From the NCBI GenBank assembly GCA_001936135.1, contig CP012812.1, forward strand, positions 558,001-622,000: a stretch of 64,000 bases of DNA, read 5' to 3'. Position numbers and translations under genes: made by a program. Below the pieces are notes generated by a model. The model did no database searches. It saw only the letters and a program-made list of their open reading frames with translations, and was not told the DNA's origin. The stretch's first letter is position 1; each line of letters opens with the position of its first letter. Shown here in pieces: positions 10,602 through 21,774 of the stretch. Source of the stretch: Saccharomycopsis fibuligera x Saccharomycopsis cf. fibuligera (lineage: Eukaryota > Ascomycota > Saccharomycetes > Ascoideales > Saccharomycopsidaceae).

Positions 10602-10960
10602 TGTGAGTTAGTGAGAAGTGGAATTGAACTATTTCGTATGATTGAGGTGGGAGTGAGATAAAGATAGATAGCAAAAAGGATGGGATGGGCGGTGGTTATA
10701 TAGGTTGGAGTTGCGTGCGTAGGCTATTTTCACACGAAATCCGGGGACGCAGGCGATGAGCATTGAAGAGTAGACTACGCCATGGACACAGTCTCTCGCA
10801 GAGTGAATACTGGGGACTACAACAGGCCATGAACTCAGGATGAGAGTGCTGGTGGTATTGGCCAAAACGCAGCAAAGAAACCTTTTTTAGTTTATTGGTA
10901 ATACAAGCAAAAACAGAAAACACAGGACAAAAAAGCAAAAAAGCAAAAAAAGCACAATAT
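10602..10960. promoter_or_regulatory. Promoter region of SDR copy 1
   Basis: A spacer of 359 bases between the two SDR genes. It carries the 3' UTR of copy 2 (A-rich near 10930-10955) and the promoter of copy 1. On the minus strand a TATA-like element TATATAA lies at 10702-10696, about 95-100 bases before the ATG at 10601. Confidence 0.55.
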
Positions 10961-11767
10961 TCACCATGCCATCCAGCCACCATCAACAAAGATAATTTCT
11001 CCAGTAAGATAGTCGCTAGCTGCCGAGGAAAGGAAAACAGTAGTGCCTTTGAAGTCCTCTGGTTTGCCAAAACGGCCAATTGGGATTCTAGCAAGCAACT
11101 GTTTGGCTGTGTCCTCCTTCTCGGTAAGATCGGCCGTCATGTTTGTCTTGATGTAACCGGGAGCAATGCCGTTGACAGTGATGCCTTTGCCGGCCCACTC
11201 GTTGCTCAATGCCTTGACCAAGCTTCTGACTCCGCCCTTGGAAACTGTGTAAGAGACCGTGCTGAAGCCACCGTTGAAAGAGTTCAATGAACAGGTGATG
11301 ATAATCTTGCCCCTGATGTTCTTCTCCAACATGTGCTTACCAACCAATTGGGACAACTTGGTAGGAACATGGAGGTTAACATGGAGCACCTCGTGGTACT
11401 GGTCTTCGGGGAAGTCTTCAAAGCTGTGGCGATAGGCAGTGCCGGCATTGTTGATCAAGATGTCGATTTGCCCAGTGACCGAAGCATCGAGTGCTGGCTG
11501 GATAATCTTAGCGTCGATTTCGTGCAACTGGACGGACTTCAAGTCAACACAAATCGGGGTCACTGTCAATTGGCTGCCCTCGGCCTCGGCCAATTTCTCC
11601 AAGTTGGCAATGAACTCAGTTGGGTCCTTCGAAGGTCTGTAGACAAAGATAACCTGGCGGGCCTTGAACTGGGCCAAAGCCTCGGCCATGGAGACCCCAA
11701 TGCCCGAAGTGGCACCGGTAATAAGGGCGACTTTGCCCTGGAGGGAGAATAGGTCAAACGCAGACAT
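10961..11767 (-). CDS. Short-chain dehydrogenase/reductase, tandem copy 2
   Basis: Second member of the tandem pair, 268 aa. Motifs match copy 1 in order: TGATSGIG (about 17-24), NNAG (about 106-109), SLNSFNGG with the catalytic Ser, YTVSK as active site, and C-terminal SDYLTGEIIFVDGGW. Between the copies the NAD-binding half and GQIDILINNAG are most alike, while the region after the Rossmann glycines differs, so the substrates or regulation may have diverged. The ATG at 11767 is the first available. Codon use is GC-rich at third positions, as in copy 1. Function is inferred only at the level of an SDR oxidoreductase, possibly acting on sugar acids or ketones. Confidence 0.85.
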   Translation of the reverse strand: MSAFDLFSLQGKVALITGATSGIGVSMAEALAQFKARQVIFVYRPSKDPTEFIANLEKLAEAEGSQLTVTPICVDLKSVQLHEIDAKIIQPALDASVTGQIDILINNAGTAYRHSFEDFPEDQYHEVLHVNLHVPTKLSQLVGKHMLEKNIRGKIIITCSLNSFNGGFSTVSYTVSKGGVRSLVKALSNEWAGKGITVNGIAPGYIKTNMTADLTEKEDTAKQLLARIPIGRFGKPEDFKGTTVFLSSAASDYLTGEIIFVDGGWMAW

Positions 11768-12513
11768 TGGAAAGGACTCAATTGGGAAAAAAAAAAAAAA
11801 AGGTTGATACAGGCGAAGGAGTTACAGGCAGTGGAACATTAGAGAGTAAGTACACTACCACTGTTGTGCACTGTGTATTTATAGGGTGCTGGTGGAGTGT
11901 AGCACACACTGCAATGGCGTATTCTCTCTCTGTGTGTGTGTGTGTGTTGTACTGGCGATTTGTCATCGTTTAAACTGTGGGGAGTCAGAGGCTGCGCTTA
12001 GCAGTTAATGCGGTGCTCCATATTTTGTGCTTCCATTAGCACTTTTGGGGTTCCCGGTAGTTTTTTAGTGTAAATGTGGTGTCCCGCGTGGCCCGTAGTG
12101 TTCTAGTAGGTTTGTAGTTCCCCGTAGTGCACTAAGCACTATCTTTTCGGTTACGAGCCCTGTGCTGTCTCTGCTCTAGCGCTGTGCGCTTTACAGCTTC
12201 ACGTCTCTCGCTCTCTCTGTTTGATTTAGTGATGATGGTGATACATCGCTTGGGCTAAAAACTACCGCTATGCTAAGCTTCGAGACTGTCCATCAAACAC
12301 TTCCCGCTGCCGCCCAAACTGTCTCTACGGCATTTCGTCCCGCCACTCTGCTCCAAGCTTCTCTCTGCTTCAGGCCCTATTCTTTCACCAAAAGCGCCAT
12401 CACATCATCATAGCTACCGCTCACAACAACACCTTCCGTTCCTCCCTTCCAGTCTTGTTTAGAATCCTCGCTCTGCTTCGCGCTCTGCTTTTACTGGCCT
12501 CCCTCTCGAGAGA
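11768..12513. promoter_or_regulatory. Divergent SDR copy 2 / BUR1 promoter region
   Basis: This 746-base spacer lies between divergent genes. On the minus strand TATAAATA occupies 11883-11876, a full TATA-box match about 110 bases before the SDR ATG. A CA/TG repeat runs at about 11928-11946. The BUR1 side is CT-rich (about 12195-12500), a common feature of yeast 5' leaders. No gene is evident. Confidence 0.55.
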
Positions 12514-15294
12514 ATGCACAATGATATGGTCCAGTCTAGCCCTATAGTCGCCACCGTTCCAAACGCCTCGAAGAGTGTCTCCAATGCTCCACACACCCTC
12601 TATGGCACATTCTCGTATGGAAGCCCCATATCCGGCTACATCATCAACGAACAAATCGGTGAAGGCACCTTTGGCGTCGTGCTAAAAGCCCGTCAAAAAT
12701 CCTCAAACAAGATAGTCGCAATCAAGAGACTCACCACCACCGACTCAAGCCAGGGATTTCATATAACCTCGATACGTGAAATCAAAGCTCTCAAGTCTTT
12801 CAAGCACAAAAATCTAATCCAGCTTACAGACATTATCGCTGCCGACAATGATGTTTTCTACTTGGTGTTCCCCTTCATGTGGTGCGACTTGGCAGGCATC
12901 ATATCAAACTTGCGAATCAGCTTACCGCTACCGGAAATCAAAAACTTTATGACGCAGCTCCTTGAAGGCATAAACTATATCCATCAGCACAAATTCATCC
13001 ACAGAGATATGAAAACTTCCAACATTCTCATTTCCAGCAACAATCTATTGAAGATTGCCGATTTTGGCTTAACCAGAACCTATGACGGCCCAATCCCTGT
13101 CAAGGGCGAGGGTCCTGGCGCCGGTACCCAGCCGCTTACTACCCTTGTTGTTGCTAGATGGTATAGAGCCCCCGAGTTGCTATTGGGCGACTCTCATTAT
13201 ACTACTGCTATTGATATGTGGGCCATTGGTTGTATATTTGGAGAATTTTACGTGAGGAAACCCATAATGACTGGCCAGTCCGATTTGGATCAATTAAACG
13301 AGATTTTCAAAGTAGTGGGATCCCCAACAAAGGGCAGAATGCCGCTTTTTGATAAACTTGCCCAGGAAAGGTTATTGAATGAGTCTGGAACTCTCGCTGC
13401 TGGCACAAAAAATAAAAACTTGGAATTACTTGATCAAAAGAAATTAAAGCTAAATTTGGAAGGGAATTTGCATCAGACTTTTAGATCAATGGACCCTCAA
13501 GGCTTGAGCTTGTTAGTCAAGCTTTTGGCTCTTGATGCCACTAAGCGTCCTAACGCCATAGATGCTCTTGATCATGAATGGTTTACTACTCATCCGTTGC
13601 CTTGCCTCAGACACAATATCCAAAAATTCGAATCCAGACATGAGCTAGATATCAAAAATGAACGAATTGCAAGAGATCAACGCTTACAAAAGAAACAGCA
13701 ACTTATGCATCCACCAGCGCCCCATCAGCAATTACAACATCTGACAACTCCAAATAGTATCAAAAAGCTGAGATCGGAAACTATTTTGGACTACCTTGGC
13801 GTTGATGAAGTTTTCCAAAAACCCAAATTTCAAAAAAATTTAACAAAAATAAGGAGCAGGAGTAATAGTAGCAATAGCGGTCGTAAAACTCCAACTGCAA
13901 ACACAATCACAACCAGAATACGAAGCGATAGTAATAATAGTCAAACTTGCACAAACATCAGTAACATCAACGGCTTTAATAAAAGTGAAAGTATCAATTC
14001 ATTAATTGGCGCCAATAAATACCCAATTTCAGGCTCAAGAACAATAACCGCTTCCGCCGCAGAATTAACAAACAAAAATCATCAAGATTATGATGACGTT
14101 TTCATAGAGCTGCCAAAAGAAGTACTGAAACCACACAATGGAGCCTCTGATTTCAAGAAGGACCAGTTAGGTAAAATTTTACAGGAAAAGAATAGAAGCT
14201 TGGAAAATATGCCGCAAGTGCCACAGCAGCGCCAGCAACGATCTACTTTCAAGGCTCCTCGACATTATTCATCTTCTTCTGCTCAAAGGCCAATATTGAG
14301 TAATCGTTCACAAGATGAGCTTGCTAAACATGCACAAAAGTACCCTGTTAAACAAATAAACTGGAACGTGAAGTATATGAGTGATGATGCAGCAACTAAC
14401 AACAATAATATCAATAATAACACAACATACCCTCCACAGCGACAGCCTCTTTCACATTCACAAAACCCACAACTGCCAAGCAACATTAAACATCAAACAT
14501 TGCTAAACAATGTCAAAATGCCAAACAGCGGCACCAGCACTAGTCACTCAATACGGCGCTCCTCAGAAGAAAGTATCACCAGTGGCACTCAAATATATTG
14601 GCGCTACAACAACAATTATTTCAATAATAATAATAATAACAATAATAATAATAATAATAATAATGAAAACAATAATGATAATACAGATGCAAATTTAGTC
14701 TCATCTTCACCAAACTTAATAATACCGAATCCATCTGCAGTTTTACAAACAGTTAGAAGCAACAGTACTAATTCTCAAGAAGATAGCGCTTCTTTCCATT
14801 CAGCATTTTCACATAAAAGCGGTGATTCGGTAGTGGTTCTTGACAATAATACTTATAACAGTAATTGTGCCACAATTAATAATACTAGTAATAATGCTAA
14901 TAATAAAAGTTATAAAAATAGCGAATCTGAATTGGGTCTATGGTCCCAATGGAACAGAAAACAATCGGCAAGCAGCATAGCGTCAGCATCCTCGTTAGCA
15001 TTATCGTTATCAGGATCATTACCAGCGTCAACATCTGCAAGAAATAATATCAATCATAATGGAAATGCGAATGTTAATAATTTAAATGGTTCAGAAACTA
15101 TTACTGCGTTCAATAAATTATCTCAAACTCTAAAAAGTGAACCTTCTGGTGTCAATGCCATCAGTGATTTGAGTTACAGAACTACCAACCACGATAACAA
15201 TAACAACAACAAAAATAATACTGAAAATAGCAACGAGCGCTATAATAATAATGACATAAAACACAATGACAGAATTCATTCAGCAACAGCATCC

Positions 15295-15330
<36 letters not shown>

Positions 15331-16206
15331 TCATCATTATCAGCAGAACTCTCATTCGTGAAAAGTGACACCACCATTGACAACTACAACCACAATTATA
15401 ATTACAACGGCAACGATGCAGAATTTTCATTCCAGTCAACAAACACCTCAATAGGTGAACTAATGTTTCCTAGACCAAACGTCAAATCCAAATCCAATCT
15501 AAACTCGGAAAGCAACTACAAAAGCAAAAGCACCACAAGTTTACATAAAAGTACCTCAATTAGCAATTTTGCCAACATTTTTAAGCATTCAATTGAAGAA
15601 AAAGTACAAGCTTTGGGAGGGGCATCACCTGGTGAAATGACGGTTACCGGTGGGTCTCCTTTGCCGTTTTCCTCTGGAATATCGCGGGCGTTATTTGAAA
15701 ACGGTGGCCTTGGTGGTACTGGCGTTAGTGACAGCGATTATAACACTGACCTCATCAAAAATGAATACAGCAACAGCTTAAATGGGAATCCAAGTGGTGC
15801 TGGGAATGGTTATGGCACCATTAAAACCAACGGAAATGGAAATAGAAATAATGCTAATGCTAATGTCAACAGTGATGGCATCATCATAAATGGCAAGCAA
15901 AACAAAGTAAGACTGTTTTCTAATTTTCAGCAACAGCAGCAGCAACAAGATGCGAATAATAATAGTTATACTAATAATAAGTCACTTGCACGTACCATGG
16001 GTCTTGGTGTGAATATGGGAACCGGCTCGCGCACCACTAAGACTACAGGAAAGGGGACAGGAACAAGCATGTCTGGGGTTGAGAAACATCCGTATAAGAA
16101 TTTTGCCAAAGTTGGGAAGATTCCCTCTACGGTTAGCGCTACTGGTGTTCCTTTTGCCCCAGTTGCTGCTGAGCCGCATCCGTATAAGCAGTTTAGTCGG
16201 AAATAA
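12514..16206 (+). CDS. BUR1: BUR1/SGV1-type cyclin-dependent kinase (CDK9-like)
   Basis: Transcription-elongation CDK that phosphorylates the Spt5 tail and RNA polymerase II linker/CTD. The kinase domain spans about residues 42-360: glycine loop IGEGTFG (48-54), FHITSIREIK alphaC helix (PITAIRE type), HRDMKTSN (163-170), DFG (183-185), and activation segment TTLVVARWYRAPE. The stretch LPLPEIKNFMTQLLEGINYIH and the insert between DFG and the T-loop match Bur1 better than Ctk1. A long tail of over 800 residues follows, rich in Asn and Ser, with an Asn run (about 14625-14665), a Ser run (about 15293-15327) and a Gln run. It ends with two copies of HPYK-x-F. At 1230 aa it is much longer than S. 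cerevisiae Bur1 because of the tail. Confidence 0.85.
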
Positions 16207-16430
16207 TAATAGTAATAGCGATGGTAGTCAATGGGGATACTGATAATCTCAAAGTTTGCTGGTGAGGTTGATGCTGTTGATGCGCATTCAATGTTACTGT
16301 GATTTCTGAAATGTGAATGCATGCTTAGAATTAATCTTATCTTTTCAATCTTTGATTTTTTCCCTCTCTTTTTAGCTATTTTCTTTCTCTTTATTCATTT
16401 TCTATCTTTCCTGCATTTTTCTTCTTTTTC

Positions 16431-16461
<31 letters not shown>

Positions 16462-16931
16462 GGCTTGTGCCTTCGGTGTCGTCGCGTTAGAGTTACTACT
16501 ATCTACTGGCTCTTTCTTATGTTTGTACATTAAATCGTTGCCTATTTTCAATTGCTTTACTTCTATTTCCCTGAATCCTTCAAGTTTCAATTCATTACCG
16601 GCAGCTCACTACTCCTTCGCTTTTATATAAATTTCTGAACAGTCATCTATTAGACACCTTTTACGAGGGCCTAAGTTACGCTGACTCAGGCTTCGCATCA
16701 GTCAATTTTGGACATCAAAAGCCCAATTCCAAGAAAATTTTATGAAACCTAATATATAATATATATAGTGTATTTTTATAATGTTTCATTTTATAAATAT
16801 CGGTTACTAAGCTATACATAATATTTTGCAATTGTGAAGTAAAAATTGAAAAAAGAAATAAAAAAAACTCCAAAATTGTTAACCGTAAACTTAGTAACAT
16901 TTGCCCATTATATACTAATAGGCCGCAATTT
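16207..16931. other. Convergent BUR1/LPE10 intergenic region
   Basis: A spacer of 725 bases with a 29-base T run at 16433-16461 and AT-rich sequence near 16750-16790. The ORFs here are driven by the homopolymer and look spurious. Most likely 3' UTRs and terminators. Confidence 0.5.
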
Positions 16932-18479
16932 CTAATGAGCATGGCGATGAGCCGGCATTGATTTATTCCCACTCACAGCAATTCTTTCCAATCTATGAAC
17001 CCGTTTAATCGAAGCAAAAAACAAAATCATCGAAACAATAGTCGTCAACCCCACCACCAAGCCAAAACCGTAATTTTTCTCCTCAATGAAATTCTCCAAA
17101 TTCATACCATAGACACTAGCCACGTAAATCCCGCACCCTAGAAACAAAATCCCGATAGAAAACCTTAGCCCCAACAACATCAACTGATTTCTATTCGAGT
17201 CTAAAATGATATTAATAATTTCTTGTGTCGTTTTAATATTATTGATGATTTCTTCCACAATTTGCACCGCTTCGTCGAAATGCTTATAGTATGTCTCAAG
17301 CAAAATTTCCACCTCTGCATGATCCGTGATATCCTTGCGCGGCTCGCTGAGATACATATCCGAAAGTAAGTCGTCCTGTTTTAGCAAATCGTCAATTGCG
17401 TCCCTGATCAATTTGGCCTTTTGGTAAAATGCGGTGATTTTTTTGTTCTGGTCTAACAATAATCTCAAGTTTTCCGTGTGTATGTGGTTTTCCAAGTCTA
17501 CCAAGATGCTCCGGATTACGTTCTTGTGCACTTTGATCTCTTGGTTCAAGGTATGAGTAACCAGCATGAATATCGATTCGATGGCTCTCATTTCATAAGG
17601 GAGTCCCGATGCTGAGCTGCTGTCATTGTAGTTGTAACTACTGGTGCCATTGCCGTTGCCTTTATTGTCACGCATTTCATTCTCTTCCCCTTCAAACTCA
17701 AGACGATTCTGTTTCGCATCCGCAGCATGATGCCCGTCATCACTACTGCTATTGCCAAAATCCTCTTCTATACTGTTTCCAATACTACTCCTTGTAGCAA
17801 AATCCTGCTGTTGTTTCAACCTTGCTCTCAACTCATCAATGAAAACTTGCCGGTTATGCGAATCCATCCACCCCGGTGAATCAAACAAAATCACAGAATC
17901 ATTCTTGATTAATGCTCTAATATGCAACAAATTGACCAAGATCGAATCATTCCGTACTGAGATATACGGCACAATGTTAGCTTGGTACGTGGGCCGGTAA
18001 TTGATCTTGCGGATGTCTCTTGGCATGAGCTTGTATTTTAAAATCAAATCTTTGCGCTTGATATCAAGTGATAGGCTGTCTAAGTCGCCGTGCTTGTTTA
18101 TAATTGTGCACCGGACATAGTTGTCGTTGTAAAGGTTGCTGTTGGTGCTGCTGTTCAGGTTGTTGTATTTGCTTATTAGCGATTTTTGTAGTAAGACTTC
18201 GCTGTTGATGTCGAAGCTCAGGTAGATGTTACGTGGTGATGCAAGTGAGCGGAAAGCGCGAATGGTGGTCAGTTTGCTTGGTAATAGCTTTGTGGCTTGT
18301 GCTTCTGTTTTGTGTGTCGATGATAATATTGCTGACGAAAGGTTTGAGATGCTTCGCACTTTGGATCTTGTCAAGATGGCTCGTACTACTGGTACGGGGT
18401 TCGTGTATGGATTTATGATAATCATAACGCTAGGTGACCTTGTTCTATATATACTGGAAATGAGATAATGGCATGTCAT
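16932..18479 (-). CDS. LPE10: Mitochondrial inner-membrane Mg2+ channel, MRS2/LPE10 (CorA) family
   Basis: CorA-type magnesium channel subunit of the inner mitochondrial membrane, 515 aa. Hallmarks are PRDIRKI and NLLHIRALI in the matrix domain, the long helical region AIESIFMLVTHTLNQE, TQEIINIILDSNRNQLMLL just before the membrane, and two C-terminal membrane helices flanking the family signature YGMNLENF. The N-terminus (MTCHYLISSIYRTRSP and later Arg/Ser/Thr-rich sequence) is compatible with a presequence. A polar insert of roughly 60 residues, rich in Asp, Asn and Ser, interrupts the matrix domain (about 17630-17780). Similarity of the amino-terminal segment leans to LPE10 over MRS2, but the assignment between these paralogues is not certain. 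Confidence 0.85.
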   Translation of the reverse strand: MTCHYLISSIYRTRSPSVMIIINPYTNPVPVVRAILTRSKVRSISNLSSAILSSTHKTEAQATKLLPSKLTTIRAFRSLASPRNIYLSFDINSEVLLQKSLISKYNNLNSSTNSNLYNDNYVRCTIINKHGDLDSLSLDIKRKDLILKYKLMPRDIRKINYRPTYQANIVPYISVRNDSILVNLLHIRALIKNDSVILFDSPGWMDSHNRQVFIDELRARLKQQQDFATRSSIGNSIEEDFGNSSSDDGHHAADAKQNRLEFEGEENEMRDNKGNGNGTSSYNYNDSSSASGLPYEMRAIESIFMLVTHTLNQEIKVHKNVIRSILVDLENHIHTENLRLLLDQNKKITAFYQKAKLIRDAIDDLLKQDDLLSDMYLSEPRKDITDHAEVEILLETYYKHFDEAVQIVEEIINNIKTTQEIINIILDSNRNQLMLLGLRFSIGILFLGCGIYVASVYGMNLENFIEEKNYGFGLVVGLTTIVSMILFFASIKRVHRLERIAVSGNKSMPAHRHAH

Positions 18480-18779
18480 GCAATACTATAAAGATAGGGT
18501 GAGTGAAATGAAATAAAATGAAGTGATTAGATACTAAGTGAGTATAAAGAGGGCTGTTATATGACAGTTAACTACTGGTGCATGATGATCTTCTTTTAAT
18601 AGTTTGAATCTACTATGGCAATCAAACAGAAAATTTCACCATGCGCCACACATCGCGAAAGGGTAACGCTGCAGCTGACCAGCTTCAACATACAGAAGGT
18701 ACATTACACTCTCTGTCTCTTACAAAACACACAACCCCAAACGAATAAACACAGCATTTAATATAACAAGAAACAAAAC
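18480..18779. other. Short spacer LPE10 / mannosyltransferase A
   Basis: This 300-base AT-rich spacer holds the LPE10 promoter and the downstream flank of the mannosyltransferase gene. No further feature seen. Confidence 0.5.
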
Positions 18780-20297
18780 TTAAAACATTGCCTTCTCATC
18801 ATCTGAAAGGCCATACTTTATCCAGTTACCCATACAGTTCTCTGCATTCAAATTACTCCACGGCACAAACTTTCCCGCATCGCAACGACCATCGCATTTA
18901 TCACTATTAGGACAATTGAAAAATGGGAAATGTTCATATCCAATGTCTCTGAACCAGTGGATTTTTGATTTATCTTCGAAAAGCCCGAGCCCAATAGCGT
19001 GCACTGGAGCATCACCCCATCTTTCGTAATAGAAACCTCCTGCTTGGTCCAAATACTTGAACCACTCGGTATATGCTTCACTGCGGAAAAAATCCATATC
19101 AGCAATCTCAAAGTTCGACCAGAAATGGCATGTCGAATAGCTGGACTTTTCGTTCTTATCCGGATTTTGCATGTCTTCGAGAAGCCAATCGTAAGCACCG
19201 TTCCGGTTTAAGTATTGTGGATGTTGCTTGATAAAATCAACAGTGGTGTTCCACAATGTACGAATGGTATCTGGTCCATCGTAGACATTGATATTAAATC
19301 CGTAGGATTTGTTATTATCTTGCATAAATTTGAAAACGTCATAGTCAATGCTGCAAAAATATTTGGTCTCGGGTTCGACTCTCCAATAATATTTGAATTG
19401 TTGCAAATGTGGCAAATTGAAAAAATTTCCTGAATAAAAGCGGCACATATTGTGATATGATTCCATATCTGCATAACCGACATCATTATCCAACATGTAT
19501 TTTATTCCCTCTTTTTCTTTGGCTTTATCAACATTCGAGGGTTTACGCCATAGTTCATTGGGGATCTTGACAAAATGGGCCTCCCCTGAGATGTGACTCT
19601 TTACTTTTTCTTTAAACTCCGAAGAAAAGTCAGCATCATTGATAAATGTCCACGGATAATGAAACTTACTATTAAATTTTTCTTCCACTTGTTGAATCGC
19701 TTTAATTATGCCGTCAACTTCGGAGTTTCTCACTAATGACATGAATGTAGCATTAGCTAATTGATATTGTTTTGGATCCTTTGCTGGTCTTTTCAAATTA
19801 TTTACTTTGGGCTCAGAAATTTTCTGAAGCATTGTGTCTGCGTACAATCGGTTATTGTCCATAGTGGTTCTAAACTTGGATTTTTTCTCATCGTGATCTT
19901 TGAACTGGTAAAAATAGTCAACATTTAATGAGCCATCATTTTTTAAAAATGGAAATTTTGCTTGTGTTTCACTGGAGGTTGTATTACTGCTAGCTTTAAC
20001 ATCCTCCCCTTTCTCCTTCTCCATCTCCAAGTCATCAACATAGCCAGTTTCGCTGCTATTTTTACCCCCCTTCAACGCCCCAGACAAGTATCCTTTATAA
20101 TCTACACTCTTCAAATAATCGTTAACTCCTTGAATTTTCTCCATTCCCTGCTTAGCCACCGCCAGATTCTGGAGCCGATATTCATGATTATTACTAAGAA
20201 TGGCAAGTGTTTCGTATAGTATGGGTATCAAAAAGCAAAAGGCGATTATTAGCTTGATGTATCTTCGAGTTATTATTATTCTTCCGCCGCCGAGCAT
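18780..20297 (-). CDS. KRE2/MNT1-family alpha-1,2-mannosyltransferase A (GT15)
   Basis: Golgi type II membrane enzyme that transfers mannose from GDP-mannose onto O- or N-linked glycans of cell-wall proteins. The 505-aa protein has a short basic cytosolic tail, a signal anchor (about 13-34), a stem rich in charged residues, and the GT15 catalytic domain (about 150-500). Family motifs are FHYPWTFINDADF, MCRFYSGNFFNLP, YYWRVEPETKYFCSIDYDVF (donor and metal site), CHFWSNFEIADMDFFR, and GGFYYERWGDAPVH. Cys residues near the C-terminus (NCPNSDKCDGRC) are conserved among the three copies here. It is tandem with copy B upstream; copy C lies about 36 kb away. Which Candida MNT gene it equals cannot be decided from sequence alone. 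Confidence 0.93.
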   Translation of the reverse strand: MLGGGRIIITRRYIKLIIAFCFLIPILYETLAILSNNHEYRLQNLAVAKQGMEKIQGVNDYLKSVDYKGYLSGALKGGKNSSETGYVDDLEMEKEKGEDVKASSNTTSSETQAKFPFLKNDGSLNVDYFYQFKDHDEKKSKFRTTMDNNRLYADTMLQKISEPKVNNLKRPAKDPKQYQLANATFMSLVRNSEVDGIIKAIQQVEEKFNSKFHYPWTFINDADFSSEFKEKVKSHISGEAHFVKIPNELWRKPSNVDKAKEKEGIKYMLDNDVGYADMESYHNMCRFYSGNFFNLPHLQQFKYYWRVEPETKYFCSIDYDVFKFMQDNNKSYGFNINVYDGPDTIRTLWNTTVDFIKQHPQYLNRNGAYDWLLEDMQNPDKNEKSSYSTCHFWSNFEIADMDFFRSEAYTEWFKYLDQAGGFYYERWGDAPVHAIGLGLFEDKSKIHWFRDIGYEHFPFFNCPNSDKCDGRCDAGKFVPWSNLNAENCMGNWIKYGLSDDEKAMF

Positions 20298-21774
20298 CCT
20301 GATTGATGACGATGCGTGTGTATAGAGTTATGGTTGTAGATGAAATTGAAGTGGAGCGCACTGATACCTAGCTAGTGAGTTTCAGAAGTATCTTTCGAAA
20401 TAAAAAAAAGGTAATGTAGTTTGTTGAGTATGAGTGTACCGGTAAATTGTACACTATCTTGTATAATATTCCTTTAAGGATATGAATCGGGAATGCAAAA
20501 TAGGTTACAGGAAACAACTGATGGAGATAATCAGTAATAACAGATAGTTTTCCTTGACTTAATTATCAGAAAGATTGGAAATTTGAGAAGACTGAAATAC
20601 GAAAATGATAATAAATAATGTTATTTCTCAACCAATAAACATTTGATGCTCAAAAAAATAGAAAAAAAAAAGTTTCAATTGTAAATCAAGAAACCAGTAA
20701 ATAAGAACAATGAGACACTATTGTATAAAATCAAACTTGAGTCCTAAAAGAATGATAGGTCCGAATACTATAAAGCTTGATAACGACCATAGTGCAAATA
20801 TATGAAGAAAATAAAAGAAAAGACCACTTTTCAAGTTTCCAAAAATTTCCTCCAAGCGGTAACATTCTATACTTTAAAGTGCAGATACCACCTTTTGATT
20901 TTCCTTACTATCTCTCGCTCCCTGACCCACTTTCTCCTTCGTACCTTCCGAGGGCAGCAGCAGCAAAGCCTAGACCGCAGTTGTTAGCAAAATACTAACA
21001 AAACTGGAACAAACTAGGCGGAGCATCTGAGCGCTCCGGTCTCAGCCACCCCCTATGTTACTTCATTTCGCCATATATTAAATTGCTATTCCGATCATAT
21101 CACATGATTTTAAAACTTACAAATGAGTGCACTTCCGGTTGTAGTCCGTTTGAATGGTCAAAGACAAAAAATATATTTTTTTGTTTTCCGAAAATAGTAG
21201 TTAATTGCTGCATTGATACAAAGAGCAGACGCATTATTATGCATCATGTATAACTTGTGCATAATGTCGTCGTGTACCTACATGTTAGTGCATAACATCG
21301 CCCTGAAGAGAGCAGAAATATTAGTTTTAGTATTAAGCTTCATCCAAAATAAGGAAGATGTTTGTGACAGCTTTCAGATAATTAGAAGGCTAACACTACA
21401 TAAATGTGAAGAAGCGGACACAATTATGAGGATAACCAGTTAATGATCTTATGATGTTTATAACGTTTACGTTTACAAAGGTAATGAAGGTGGCTGTCTA
21501 TGGTACAGCTATTGTGGATTTGTCAAGGATCAGGATCAGGATCAGTTGAGTCTTGTGAGTGTACTCTATAAAGAGACTAAAAGGCAAAAATTAGTGCACA
21601 AAACTGAAAAACCGTCTTGTCCCTATTGAAAACCACGTTGAGAACGTTAGGCTCAACTTATAGGAAACAAATAAATTTTGAAGATCAAACAGGAAAACAT
21701 AAAATTAAAAATAATACAAGCAGCAAAGTACAAAGACAAAGAAAAAAACCGGTAGCAAAGAAAAAACATACATT
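20298..21774. other. Intergenic region between mannosyltransferases A and B
   Basis: A gene-less 1.48 kb stretch holding the promoter of copy A and the 3' flank of copy B. It includes a short tandem AGGATC repeat near 21527-21545. A TACTAAC at about 20991 has no matching splice sites. No gene is supported. Confidence 0.5.

Noticed and set aside
20985-21030. TACTAAC branch-like motif suggesting an intron
   Set aside because: No GTATGT/GTAAGT-type donor at a suitable distance and no coding sequence on either side.
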